NCBI GenBank assembly: GCA_023408815.1
Contig: JAEYJO010000054.1
Span: forward strand, 11,414-75,413
Source of the DNA: Bacillota bacterium
GTDB lineage: Bacteria > Bacillota > Clostridia > Lachnospirales > Lachnospiraceae
Reading direction: 5' to 3'
Length of the DNA: 64,000 nucleotides
The notes beneath the pieces are model-generated. The model saw nothing but the letters and a program-made list of their open reading frames with translations, had not been told where the DNA came from and did not search any database. The translations under genes were made by a program, and so were the position numbers. The stretch's first letter is position 1; each line of letters starts with the position of its first letter. Shown in pieces: positions 17,454 to 26,349 of the stretch.

Positions 17454-18840
17454 TAAAGTAAAAAAATATATCGCTTCTTTGGAAAAATGGGATATGGGCC
17501 TGCTCATCGTATGTCTGGGCTTCTATCTCTTTTTTCCGTTTTACGACGGACCTGTGTGGTGTGCGGATTCTCCCAGCTATGCCACTATGAACATTACGAG
17601 GGAGCCTTTGTATCCTACGTTCCTGCTGATATTCCGCATTCTGTTCGGCGAAGAAGGGTATCTCATGCCCGTGGTAATCGTTCAAAGCCTTCTGGCGGCA
17701 TATGCGACGTGGAAGCTGGCTGTTACCGTGAAGAAATATAAAGAAGGAAGCAGATTGTTAGCTTTTTTATCCGTATGCTTTCAGTTCGGAGTAACGTTTC
17801 TCTGTCGTTTTGTAGCGATTAGAGGTTCCTCGTATATCGACAGTATCATGACCGAGGGGCTTGGTTTGTCTCTCTATGTGCTTTTTATCGTCCAGCTATA
17901 TAAATACATTATGGAAGAAAAGAAGCGGAACCTGGCAGCGACGGCATGTTTTGCCCTGCTTCTCGTGAATCTTCGCAAGCAGATGCTCATTTCACTTGCT
18001 TTGATGGCAGCAGTTTTTGTCCTATATTATCTCATAAAAAAGAGGAACATGAAAAAGCTGCTGTTATTGCTGGGACTGACCGTATGCTTATTTTTGGCCG
18101 GCAAGCTTACAGACCGCTTTTATAACTATTGTGTCCGGGGCGTTTGGATTGAGCATTCCGGCAACTCTATGGGGATGTTGTGCACGTTGATTTATACCTC
18201 TAAGGAGGGCGATGCCATTTTGTTTGAGGATGAGACGGTGCGCGGCCTGTATGAGGAGATTCTCGCTCAGGCGGACGAGCAGGGACTTCGCAGGATGTAT
18301 GCGCCTGATGAAGGGTGGGTGGATTTATCTACTCATTATGCGGACAGCTACGACGCCATAGGTTATGGCATCATTAACCCGGTAGTTCAGGGCTACATCG
18401 CAGAGCATTTCGAATATTCGGAAATAGATGCGGTTATTCAATATGATGTATATTGCAATGCGATGGCAAAGACGCTGTTTTCGCAGGACAAGGATGATTT
18501 GCTTCAGGTCTTTTTGGCAAATACATGGAAGGGCTTTGTTAATTCCATTGCAAGGGTGAATACTTATCTGAATTTTTACGCGGTTCTGGCATATGCAGCG
18601 TATCTTCTGCTGTACATGTATTACTACCTTGGTGACCGCCCGAAAGGAAGGCGAAAGAGATGGAAATCGCCGGACAGTACGCTGACAATGGCGGAGATTG
18701 TGATCGGCGGAGTGATCGTGAATTCTGTTGTGGTAGGAGCCATGATATTTACACAGCCCCGTTACATGATTTATAATATGGGCTTGTTTTATACGGCATT
18801 GTCCCTGTTGGTATATGATTTACTGCTTAGGAAGAAATAG
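17437..18840 (+). CDS. Polytopic membrane protein, putative GT-C type glycosyltransferase
   Basis: Integral membrane protein of 467 aa with about ten hydrophobic segments. I do not recognise a named family. The first outer loop contains CADSPSYATMNITREPLYP, an acidic residue followed by an EPLYP sequence as often seen in GT39/GT-C-like enzymes. AGGGGAA lies eight bases before the ATG, which overlaps the end of the polyprenyl-phosphate glycosyltransferase gene, so the two are likely a functional pair: donor synthesis and donor use. Confidence 0.78.
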   Translation: MMMWINKVKKYIASLEKWDMGLLIVCLGFYLFFPFYDGPVWCADSPSYATMNITREPLYPTFLLIFRILFGEEGYLMPVVIVQSLLAAYATWKLAVTVKKYKEGSRLLAFLSVCFQFGVTFLCRFVAIRGSSYIDSIMTEGLGLSLYVLFIVQLYKYIMEEKKRNLAATACFALLLVNLRKQMLISLALMAAVFVLYYLIKKRNMKKLLLLLGLTVCLFLAGKLTDRFYNYCVRGVWIEHSGNSMGMLCTLIYTSKEGDAILFEDETVRGLYEEILAQADEQGLRRMYAPDEGWVDLSTHYADSYDAIGYGIINPVVQGYIAEHFEYSEIDAVIQYDVYCNAMAKTLFSQDKDDLLQVFLANTWKGFVNSIARVNTYLNFYAVLAYAAYLLLYMYYYLGDRPKGRRKRWKSPDSTLTMAEIVIGGVIVNSVVVGAMIFTQPRYMIYNMGLFYTALSLLVYDLLLRKK

Positions 18841-18872
18841 GTTTTATTTACGGGTAGAGGTAAGGATGACAG

Positions 18873-20645
18873 ATGATTAAGCGGGTGTTTAAATATTGGT
18901 ATTTGGTTTTGATAGGATCGTTTTTCATAGTCTCGCTTGGGGTTTATGCTTGCTTTGGCGAGGAAAGTTATATTGCGGTGCATGATAATCTTGATTTATT
19001 TGTGGCGCAGTTTCAGATGATGAAAAATACGGAGAGCTTTTTTGCCCATGGAGTAGAAGTCCCTTTTTTGGGAGGGATCAGCAGAGATAATCTTCCTTCG
19101 GAGTTTTCGCTTTATACAGTGCTGTTTATGTGTCTGCCATCCTTTGCAGCGTATATAACGGGATATTTTCTTAAGATATCGATAGCAATGGTTTCGGTGT
19201 GGCTGCTGGCAGAAGACTGGTACGGCGAAAAACGCAAGGAGTATCGCTCCCTCGTGGCACTGCTTGGCTTTGCCTATGGGGCTTTGAATATGTTTCCTGC
19301 CTTCGGTATTCCGTTCGCATCCATTCCACTTGTCATTTATTTGCTGAGAAGGATATATAAGAAGCCCTCTGTCTGGCTGTATATGGCACTTTTTTGTTAT
19401 CCCTTTTTGTCTTATTTTTCTTATTTCGGCTTTTTTATTCTGGCATATCTTACAATTGCCGTTATATGGCTTGCCGTTCGGGACAAAAGGCTTTCCAAAT
19501 CTTTGTTTTTGGCACTTTTCGTGCTTGGAGCAGGATATGTGGCCTTTGAATACCGGCTGTTTGGCGTAATGCTTTTTAACGATACGGAGACGATTCGCGC
19601 TACCATGACGGAGGCGGACCTGACAGCGGGAGAGGTGGTAAGACAGATTGGGGATGTGTGGAAAAACGGCGTGTTCCATGCGGAAAGCGTGCATGGAAAG
19701 CTGGTGCTTCCCGTTTGCATCTTGTATTTTATTTATCTGAACGGTAAATATATGAAGGATAAGAATTGGAAGGGGATTTTCTGCGATAGCTACAATCTTC
19801 TTATGTTTGTGATTTTATTCAACAGCGTAATATATGGAGTTTATTATTGGGGAAGCTTTCGCAGGCTGGTGGAAACTCTTCTCCCGCCGCTCAAGGGCTT
19901 CCAGTTTAACCGGACAGTATTTTTCAGCCCGTTTCTGTGGTATGCTTCTTTCTTTGTAGTGCTGCAGCGGCTTTCTGACTGTCAGGGCTTGCCTGTTTTG
20001 GGGAAAATAAAGAAAAAGAATATGCCTAAACGGCTGACTGCCGGTCTTGCGAACGGACTGGCGCTGGCTGCGATTGCTATTATCCTTCTGACGCCCGGCA
20101 GATATAATGACTGGTATACTACTTGCAAAAATAAGTCGTTAGAGCTGCTTAAAGGAAAAGTTGCCGACGATATGTCCTATGGAGAATTCTATTCTACGGA
20201 GTTATTTGAGGAAATCAAGGCGGATATCGGCTATGACGGCGAATGGGCTGTGGCATATGGAATTCATCCCGCAGTATTGGAGTATAACGATATTGCCACG
20301 CTGGACGGCTATCTTGGCTTTTATTCCCAGCAATATAAGGAGGAATTTCGGAAGGTGATAGCGCCTGCACTGGAGAGGGTGGAAGCCAGCAGGATTTATT
20401 ATGATGGCTGGGGGGCGCGCGTGTATGTGTATTCCGGAACGGATGCTTCTGTGGTAAGTGCGACAAAAACGATGTATGTGACGGATTATGATTTATATAT
20501 GGATACTGAGGCATTTGAAGAATTGGGAGGAAAATATATTTTCTCAAGGATCGGGCTTGAAAATGCAACGGAGCTGGGACTTACGCTCGTGAAAGTATAT
20601 GAACAGGAGAAATCCCCCTATGTGATTTATCTATACGAAAAATAG
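18873..20645 (+). CDS. Large membrane protein, DUF6044-like
   Basis: Membrane protein of 590 aa with about twelve hydrophobic segments and a soluble C-terminal tail. The early loop AVHDNLDLFVAQFQMM and later PFLGGISRDNLPSEFSLY match the pattern I associate with the DUF6044 family, presumed outer-face glycosyltransferases. It belongs to the operon that begins at 16512 (32 bases after the previous gene). Substrate is unknown. Confidence 0.8.
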   Translation: MIKRVFKYWYLVLIGSFFIVSLGVYACFGEESYIAVHDNLDLFVAQFQMMKNTESFFAHGVEVPFLGGISRDNLPSEFSLYTVLFMCLPSFAAYITGYFLKISIAMVSVWLLAEDWYGEKRKEYRSLVALLGFAYGALNMFPAFGIPFASIPLVIYLLRRIYKKPSVWLYMALFCYPFLSYFSYFGFFILAYLTIAVIWLAVRDKRLSKSLFLALFVLGAGYVAFEYRLFGVMLFNDTETIRATMTEADLTAGEVVRQIGDVWKNGVFHAESVHGKLVLPVCILYFIYLNGKYMKDKNWKGIFCDSYNLLMFVILFNSVIYGVYYWGSFRRLVETLLPPLKGFQFNRTVFFSPFLWYASFFVVLQRLSDCQGLPVLGKIKKKNMPKRLTAGLANGLALAAIAIILLTPGRYNDWYTTCKNKSLELLKGKVADDMSYGEFYSTELFEEIKADIGYDGEWAVAYGIHPAVLEYNDIATLDGYLGFYSQQYKEEFRKVIAPALERVEASRIYYDGWGARVYVYSGTDASVVSATKTMYVTDYDLYMDTEAFEELGGKYIFSRIGLENATELGLTLVKVYEQEKSPYVIYLYEK

Positions 20646-20678
20646 CTTCTAAATCTCAGTTAAGGAAAAAGGTGGTTT

Positions 20679-22199
20679 ATGAAAGGCTTGACATTTAAAC
20701 GGGAAGAGAATGGAAAAGGGTGGGAACGGACAGGCGAGATTATTTTTTATTTGCTCGTTTTTCTGGCGATTGCCTGCTTTGCGATGCTTCAGACTTATGG
20801 AGATCCGCCGGATGAAATCAACCGGTTTAAGGTGGTAAATTTCATCAGGAATCACGGAAGGCTGCCTTATGGAGGGGATCCGGAGGTGATTTTAAACGGT
20901 TATGGGGCTTCTTATGCTTTTCAGCCGATATTGACATATATCATACAAGGATATCTGCTCCGTTTTCTTGGGCTGTTTACTACGGATGGATATGTGCTCC
21001 TTCTTGCGGCGCGGATGGTAAATGTGTGTTTCGGTGTATTGATGGCATATTATGTGCGCCTTATTTCTAAGGAGGTGTGGAAGAATCCGTATATCCAGTG
21101 GACTTTCACGCTTTTGGTAGTCTTTTTACCGCAGAATATTTTTATTCATTCCTATGTCAACACAGATTCTATGGCGATGTTGTCGGTAGCGATGATATTT
21201 TATGCTCTTTTACGCGCCAGGCGGCGCCGCTATGATAAGAAGGACTGTATCCTGCTGGCGACGGGAATTATATTGTGCGCAATGTCTTATTATAATGCTT
21301 ATGGCATTATTTTGTCGGCGATACTTATCTTTATTATAAATTTTGTAGATATGGCATCCGGGCAGGAAGACGGTTCCGGGAAAAAGAAGCTGGAGGTAAA
21401 GTGGCGGGAGATGCTCCGAAAGGGAGGCTTTATATCCGTTATTGTCCTGCTCGGTATCGGATGGTGGTTTATTCGCAATGCGGTTCTTTACGGCGGGGAT
21501 TTTATAGCCATGAATGCCCGCCTGGAATGTGCGATAGAAACCGCCACAGCGGAGTTTAATCCGCTGACCCGTTTTACCTATCAGAAAGAGGGAATTCCCC
21601 TGACTGAGATGCTGTTTGGTACGGGATATATTACTCTGCTCAGAGACAGTTTCATCGCGATGTTCGGGCCGATGCTGATTCCCACGCATGGGCTGATCTA
21701 TATATTTTATAAGCGTCTGTGGATAATAGCCTGCGTGCTGGCGTTTATGCCTGTTAAGAAAATAGGGGCGAAGCTTTCAAAGAATGGGGACAGTGCCGGA
21801 AAGGATGAAAAGAATCTGGCGGAGGAAGCTTCTATATGGGAGTATTCCTGCGATACGAGTAAAAAAGACTCGGTTGCTTTTTATGCCTGTATGGCTTTAT
21901 TTTGTATCATAACGATTGGACTCAGCATTTATTATTCCTATACATGGGAATTCCAGCCTCAGGGGAGGTATATCCTGCCGGTTCTGATTCCGTTCATGTA
22001 TTTGGTGACAATAGGAGTTCAAAAGGCATGTACAGCTCTTGAATGGTTTCGGATGAGGGGCATCGGCAAGGTGCTTTGTCTGGGAATTATGGCATATGTG
22101 ATGCTTTCCTTTGCCTACAGCCTTTTTAACCGCTTCATACCATATTATCTGCACGGAGAAAACATGCTTTCTATGTATGGAAAAGTGTTTGTTCCGTAG
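20679..22199 (+). CDS. Polytopic membrane protein, DUF2142-like
   Basis: Membrane protein of 506 aa with about ten hydrophobic segments. The first loop has DPPDEINRFKVVNF and GASYAFQP, typical of DUF2142 proteins of Gram-positive glycan loci, and the C-terminal loop has WEFQPQGRYILP. A GT-C sugar transferase role is inferred. It is the last gene of the 16512 operon; a new promoter follows. Confidence 0.8.
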   Translation: MKGLTFKREENGKGWERTGEIIFYLLVFLAIACFAMLQTYGDPPDEINRFKVVNFIRNHGRLPYGGDPEVILNGYGASYAFQPILTYIIQGYLLRFLGLFTTDGYVLLLAARMVNVCFGVLMAYYVRLISKEVWKNPYIQWTFTLLVVFLPQNIFIHSYVNTDSMAMLSVAMIFYALLRARRRRYDKKDCILLATGIILCAMSYYNAYGIILSAILIFIINFVDMASGQEDGSGKKKLEVKWREMLRKGGFISVIVLLGIGWWFIRNAVLYGGDFIAMNARLECAIETATAEFNPLTRFTYQKEGIPLTEMLFGTGYITLLRDSFIAMFGPMLIPTHGLIYIFYKRLWIIACVLAFMPVKKIGAKLSKNGDSAGKDEKNLAEEASIWEYSCDTSKKDSVAFYACMALFCIITIGLSIYYSYTWEFQPQGRYILPVLIPFMYLVTIGVQKACTALEWFRMRGIGKVLCLGIMAYVMLSFAYSLFNRFIPYYLHGENMLSMYGKVFVP

Positions 22200-22219
22200 C
22201 GGGCAGTATATGGCTTATC

Positions 22220-22248
22220 TTGACCATATTCGGGTTGGATGATATGAT
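22220..22248 (+). promoter_or_regulatory. Promoter for the radical SAM gene
   Basis: TTGACC (22220-22225) and TATGAT (22243-22248), 17-base spacer, 43 bases upstream of the ATG. The radical SAM gene is therefore expressed on its own. Confidence 0.7.
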
Positions 22249-22290
22249 AGGAATCATTCTTTTATTTTTGAAAGGAGAACATTTACAAAC

Positions 22291-23271
22291 ATGGCAGTAA
22301 GAATACACAATTTTTTAGGAAGATTAGGGTGGAACGCGAGAAAGTATCTTCCGATGCTGTCCAGCGAAAGCTATCTGAAGCTTCAGTTTATAACGAGAAG
22401 GAAATTACAGAAAAATTACATAGATCACTTTATGGGAAAAGAAGAGGTTCCCATGCCGTTAGTTGTAAATTTGGAGACGATCAATCGCTGCAATAGCACG
22501 TGTGAGTTCTGTACGGCTAACAAAAATGCGGAGAAGCGGCCATATAAACGAATGGAGGACGAGCTGTTCTACAGTATCATCGACCAGCTTGCGGAATGGG
22601 GATATAAAGGACATCTGACGATGTATGGAAACAATGAACCGTGGCTGGACACCCGCATTGTGGAATTCCATAAATATGCCAGGGAAAAGCTTCCTGAGGC
22701 GTTCATTTTTATGTCCACGAACGGACTTTTACTGGATGTGGACAAGGTGACGTCGATCATTCCTTATGTGGACCAGCTCATTATAAATAACTACGGTCTG
22801 GATATGAAGCTGCACGATAATATTCAGGTAGTCTACGATTATATCAAGGCTCATCCGCAGGAGTTCGCGGATGTGGATATACTGATTCAGATGCGCTATT
22901 TAAAAGAGGTACTTACGAACCGTGCAGGCAGCGCGCCGAATAAGAAAGCCACCGATAAGGTGATTACGGAGACCTGCCTCATGCCTTACACAGATATGTG
23001 GATCATGCCGAACGGGAAATTGGGAATTTGCTGCTGTGACAATTTTGAGGTGACGGATTTGGCGGATTTGCATGATATGCCGTTAAAAGAGGCATGGAAC
23101 AGCAAGAAGTATCAGCAGCTTCGAGGGGCGATCCGAACGGGAAGACAGAACTATCCGTTCTGCAAGCACTGCGACTTTATCGATGCGGGACTGCGCATGG
23201 ATGCGGTAGACGACGTGCTTAAAAATAATGGTGAGGCACACGGGGCGAGACAGTCCATGTTTAAAAAGTAG
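22291..23271 (+). CDS. Radical SAM/SPASM domain protein
   Basis: Cytoplasmic iron-sulfur enzyme of 326 aa. The radical SAM cluster motif CxxxCxxC is Cys67, Cys71 and Cys74 (CNSTCEFC). The C-terminal half is a SPASM-type domain with Cys residues in TCLMPY, GICCCDNF and PFCKHCDF, expected to hold auxiliary clusters. SPASM proteins modify peptides, tRNAs or sugars (epimerisation, dehydration and others); no precursor peptide gene is visible nearby, and its place among glycan genes suggests a sugar or polyprenyl-sugar substrate, which is inference. AAAGGAG lies 13 bases before the ATG. A terminator follows, so it is probably monocistronic. Confidence 0.9.
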   Translation: MAVRIHNFLGRLGWNARKYLPMLSSESYLKLQFITRRKLQKNYIDHFMGKEEVPMPLVVNLETINRCNSTCEFCTANKNAEKRPYKRMEDELFYSIIDQLAEWGYKGHLTMYGNNEPWLDTRIVEFHKYAREKLPEAFIFMSTNGLLLDVDKVTSIIPYVDQLIINNYGLDMKLHDNIQVVYDYIKAHPQEFADVDILIQMRYLKEVLTNRAGSAPNKKATDKVITETCLMPYTDMWIMPNGKLGICCCDNFEVTDLADLHDMPLKEAWNSKKYQQLRGAIRTGRQNYPFCKHCDFIDAGLRMDAVDDVLKNNGEAHGARQSMFKK

Positions 23272-23278
23272 ACAAGCG

Positions 23279-23309
23279 AAAGGGACGGCGGGGGCAGTCC
23301 CTTTTATTT
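23279..23309 (+). terminator. Terminator after the radical SAM gene
   Basis: Perfect 8-bp stem AAAGGGAC/GTCCCTTT with a 10-base G-rich loop followed by TATTTG, starting eight bases after the stop codon. Confidence 0.75.
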
Positions 23310-23394
23310 GACGAACACCGCGATAACCAGAGCTTTCATGAGCGGAAAGCTTCTGGTTAGTGAAAGTTCGGACCGAGAGAAGGAGAATGATGGA

Positions 23395-24393
23395 GTGAAG
23401 TCTAAAAAGAAAAAAGTGATTCATATGGCGGCAATGGTATTAGCGTTTGTTTTGATGCTGACGTCCTGCGCAGCGGATGCCGGTACAGAAGAAAATACAA
23501 AAGAAAATATAGAAGAAAGCACAGAAGAAAATATAAAAGAAAATATAGAAGGAAACATAGAAGGAAACATAGAAGAAAATACAACGGAAAATACTTCAGA
23601 TAATTTTTCAGAACAAACGAATTCACATAATGATTCTCCCGAGTTGGGACCTGTACAGGAGGAAGAACAACAGCCGCTCTCTCCTTGGGCCGGCAAAAAA
23701 GTATCCATTTGCGGTGACAGTATTTCTACCTTTACCGGCTATATTCCCGACTACTACAGTAAATTTTATCCGGAAAACGGCGATATCACGGATGTGAACG
23801 ATACCTGGTGGATGCAGGTGATAAACAGAACGGGAATGGAGCTTTGCAGGAACGCATCCTTTTCGGGGAGTACGGTAAGCGGGCAGTCTCAGGACAATCA
23901 TGAAGGAAGGTATTCCTGCGGCAACCAAAGGATGGCCGATTTGGCAAGCGAGGAAGGAGACTGGCCGGACGTAATCATCATTTTAATGGGAGCCAACGAC
24001 TTGCTCAATCATATTCCGTTAGGCGCTTATGACGGCGTTTCGGCGGTGGAGGAGGGCTATATAGAGACCTTCAGCGAAGCTTATGCATTAATGTTAGATA
24101 AGATGAAGACGTGGTATCCTGATGCCGAAATCTACTGCTGCACCATTGCGGAGGTATCCCGCTGGAACGATGCGGGAGAAAAGTTCCCGTTTATGAACGA
24201 GCACGGTTTGACTGCGAAGGATTATAATGCTTCGATAACTGCCATTGCGCAGGAAAAGGGAGCGAAGCTTATCGATGTGTATAACTGCGGGATAACTTAT
24301 GAAAATGCGCAGGAGTATACGAGCGACGGAACACATCCCAACGCGGCGGGAGCGAAGCTGATTGCGGATAAGGTCTGTGAGACCTTTCAATAA
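23395..24393 (+). CDS. SGNH/GDSL-family lipoprotein with repetitive linker
   Basis: Surface lipoprotein of about 332 aa. The signal ends at LMLTSC (lipobox). A low-complexity linker of ENxxEN-type repeats (about residues 32-70) leads to an SGNH domain: SICGDSIS with Ser109, SGSTVSGQ (block II), MGANDLLN (block III) and DGTH (Asp311, His314). The frame is open to TTG 23308 but that region is the upstream terminator; GTG 23395 has AAGGAG nine bases before it. It probably acts as a carbohydrate esterase or acyltransferase on the cell surface. It is followed by a strong bidirectional terminator and has no MBOAT beside it. Confidence 0.88.
   Translation: MKSKKKKVIHMAAMVLAFVLMLTSCAADAGTEENTKENIEESTEENIKENIEGNIEGNIEENTTENTSDNFSEQTNSHNDSPELGPVQEEEQQPLSPWAGKKVSICGDSISTFTGYIPDYYSKFYPENGDITDVNDTWWMQVINRTGMELCRNASFSGSTVSGQSQDNHEGRYSCGNQRMADLASEEGDWPDVIIILMGANDLLNHIPLGAYDGVSAVEEGYIETFSEAYALMLDKMKTWYPDAEIYCCTIAEVSRWNDAGEKFPFMNEHGLTAKDYNASITAIAQEKGAKLIDVYNCGITYENAQEYTSDGTHPNAAGAKLIADKVCETFQ
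23487..23600 (+). repeat. Coding low-complexity repeat in the lipoprotein linker
   Basis: Degenerate tandem 12- to 15-base units built on GAAAAT and ATAGAAG encode an Asn/Glu/Lys-rich linker between lipid anchor and catalytic domain. Unit number is likely to vary between strains by slippage. Confidence 0.75.
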
Positions 24394-24397
24394 AAAA

Positions 24398-24440
24398 GAG
24401 GTATTCCAATCGTGTCATGGTTGGAATACCTCCTTTATTA
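24398..24440. terminator. Bidirectional terminator between convergent genes
   Basis: Perfect 12-bp stem (GAGGTATTCCAA / TTGGAATACCTC) with an 11-base loop, preceded by six A and followed by TTTATTA, serving both the SGNH gene (plus) and the flavoprotein gene (minus). Confidence 0.9.
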
Positions 24441-26030
24441 TTCTAGTTCATTGGTTTTAGATTCTTCGTGATACTCTTTTTCCGTGTTCACGCTCCATAT
24501 ATTGCTCTTATCCTTTATGCCGTTCTTTATATTCTTTACAGCTTCGAAGGAAGTACACATAGAATGGTCGATATTGTTATAGCGATGCTGTCCGTTGCGG
24601 CCTACGCAGTACAGGTTTTCAATTGTATTCAAGTAATCGATGAGCTTATCCATATCATTGTAGGTGTCGAAGTAGGCAGGGTATGCTTTCTTTACACGTT
24701 CCACATGGGAATCCAGCACTTCGGAGGCATCATCGATAAGCCTCATCTTTACCATTTCAGCAATAGCGTACTCTGTGAAGTTATCATCGGACATGGACCA
24801 GAAGCGATCGCCTTCATTACAGAAGTATTCCAGTCCCACCCATACGGTATGCTCCAGATCCTTAATCATATAAGGAGACCAGTTGTTATATATCTGCAAA
24901 CGGCCCATATCTACAGTTCTGTCATGAACATAGATCCAACAGTCGGGAACGATGTTCCCCACGGTTTTCATTTCGGTCAGATTTTTAAGGTTCAGCTTTG
25001 GAACGAGGACACCGAGGGTCATATAATCGCGGTAAGGCAGTCCTGCCGCTATCTCGGAGATGTCCTCCGGCACATCATTCATGCCGCCCACCAGATCCTT
25101 GACCGGCATAGAGGAAATAAAAATATCGCCCTCCATGGTGGCGGTTACTCCGTCGTATGTATAGGTAAGAGATGTGATGCGGCCCGTTTCGTCCTTAGTA
25201 AAGCCCGTTACTTTGCTGTTTTTCAGTATTTTCCCACCAAGCCGGGTGATTTCATCAGCAGTTACCTCCCAGAGCTGGCCGGGGCCGAGCTTAGGATATT
25301 TGAACTGTTCGATTAGAGAAGTCTCCACCTTGCGGTTCTCTTTTCCGGGAAGCATCTTTGAGAAAACATCCTTAATAATTGCGATGATAGAAAGTCCCTT
25401 TACCCGTTGAGCCCCCCAATCGGGAGCGATTTCACTGGGATTTCTCCCCCAGAGATTTTCTGTGTAATTTTCAAAGAACATGGAATAAAGCTTCCGCCCA
25501 AAGCGGTTGATATAAAAATCCTCCAGGGAATTTTCTTTTCTTTTATAGATCAGAGCTTTTAAATAGCTGAATCCAACGACAATGGTCGTAATAAATCCCA
25601 TATTCTTAATAGTCTCAAATTTTAAAGAAATAGGATAATCGAAGAACTTCCGGTTGAAGTAAATGCGGGATACGCGATTTCTGTTCAGCATGACGCGGTC
25701 TTCTTTTTCCGGGTCGGGACCGCCCTTGGCAAGCGGCATGGAGCGGCTTAGCAAAATATCATCGTAGGATGGCTTACCCTGCTCCGGAAGCATGCTTTCC
25801 CACCACTGGTTGACTTCGGGAACCTTTGAGAAGAAACGGTGTCCTCCCATATCCATGCGGTTTCCGTTGTGATTTACCGTTCTGGAGATACCGCCGAAGG
25901 CGGAGCTTTCCTCGAATACTACCACTTCGAAATCATCGTTGCCATGGCTGTCTGCGAGTCTGTTTGTCAGCAATTCATAGGCTGCAGTCAGTCCCGCAGG
26001 ACCGGCGCCTATGATAAGAACCCTTTTCAT
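24438..26030 (-). CDS. NAD(P)/FAD-dependent oxidoreductase (amine-oxidase superfamily, PRK07208-like)
   Basis: Cytoplasmic flavoprotein of 530 aa. The N-terminus has IIGAGPAGLTAAYELL, then FGGISRTV and MDMGGHRFFSK; the middle has NLWGRNPSEIAPDWGAQR and YPKLGPGQLWE. These are hallmarks of a protoporphyrinogen-oxidase-like clade that is frequent in polysaccharide loci and unrelated to haem synthesis there. It likely oxidises or rearranges an activated sugar. It is transcribed alone from its own promoter, opposite to the flanking genes. It is only distantly related to the flavoprotein at 2195. Confidence 0.88.
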   Translation of the reverse strand: MKRVLIIGAGPAGLTAAYELLTNRLADSHGNDDFEVVVFEESSAFGGISRTVNHNGNRMDMGGHRFFSKVPEVNQWWESMLPEQGKPSYDDILLSRSMPLAKGGPDPEKEDRVMLNRNRVSRIYFNRKFFDYPISLKFETIKNMGFITTIVVGFSYLKALIYKRKENSLEDFYINRFGRKLYSMFFENYTENLWGRNPSEIAPDWGAQRVKGLSIIAIIKDVFSKMLPGKENRKVETSLIEQFKYPKLGPGQLWEVTADEITRLGGKILKNSKVTGFTKDETGRITSLTYTYDGVTATMEGDIFISSMPVKDLVGGMNDVPEDISEIAAGLPYRDYMTLGVLVPKLNLKNLTEMKTVGNIVPDCWIYVHDRTVDMGRLQIYNNWSPYMIKDLEHTVWVGLEYFCNEGDRFWSMSDDNFTEYAIAEMVKMRLIDDASEVLDSHVERVKKAYPAYFDTYNDMDKLIDYLNTIENLYCVGRNGQHRYNNIDHSMCTSFEAVKNIKNGIKDKSNIWSVNTEKEYHEESKTNELE

Positions 26031-26064
26031 ATATCAAAATTCCTCTCATCAACTAATTATTTAC

Positions 26065-26093
26065 ATTTTAACATGTAATCGATAGAATGTCCA
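26065..26093 (-). promoter_or_regulatory. Promoter of the flavoprotein gene
   Basis: On the minus strand TGGACA (26088-26093) and TAAAAT (26065-26070) are 17 bases apart with an extended TG. It lies 35 bases before the ATG at 26030. Confidence 0.6.
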
Positions 26094-26244
26094 TTCTCAA
26101 TCGCGGGTACCAAACCGTCTGTATCGGGGGTTTGATTGCCCATAATAAAATGCTTGCGAAAAATTAAGCTGGACAAATGTCTCTGAAATGGTAATATTTT
26201 TATAAGAAAACTGTAAAACAAATCCGGTTTGGAGACATAATACC

Positions 26245-26273
26245 TTGTAGTTGATGCATCAAACTATTATAAT
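26245..26273 (+). promoter_or_regulatory. Promoter with embedded palindrome upstream of the Crp/Fnr-type regulator
   Basis: TTGTAG (26245-26250) and TATAAT (26268-26273) have a 17-base spacer. The first 12 bases of that spacer are the perfect palindrome TTGATGCATCAA (26251-26262), which has the TTGAT/ATCAA half-sites of Crp/Fnr operators with a shorter centre than the classical site. A protein bound there would block RNA polymerase, so autorepression is likely. The rest of 26031-26349 shows no gene. Confidence 0.65.
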
Positions 26274-26349
26274 AAAATGTAACAACGGAAAACGGATTTA
26301 TTGCGGAAAATAAAACATATTTCACAAAGAAATGGGGAAGCTTGCGATT

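Noticed and set aside
16512..22199. Wzx/Wzy flippase-polymerase pair among the polytopic proteins
   Set aside because: None of the membrane proteins shows convincing Wzx or Wzy features; their acidic first loops and soluble tails fit GT-C-like enzymes better.
23487..23600. Possible CRISPR-like or tandem array
   Set aside because: The repeated GAAAAT-type units are in frame and encode a lipoprotein linker; there are no spacers.
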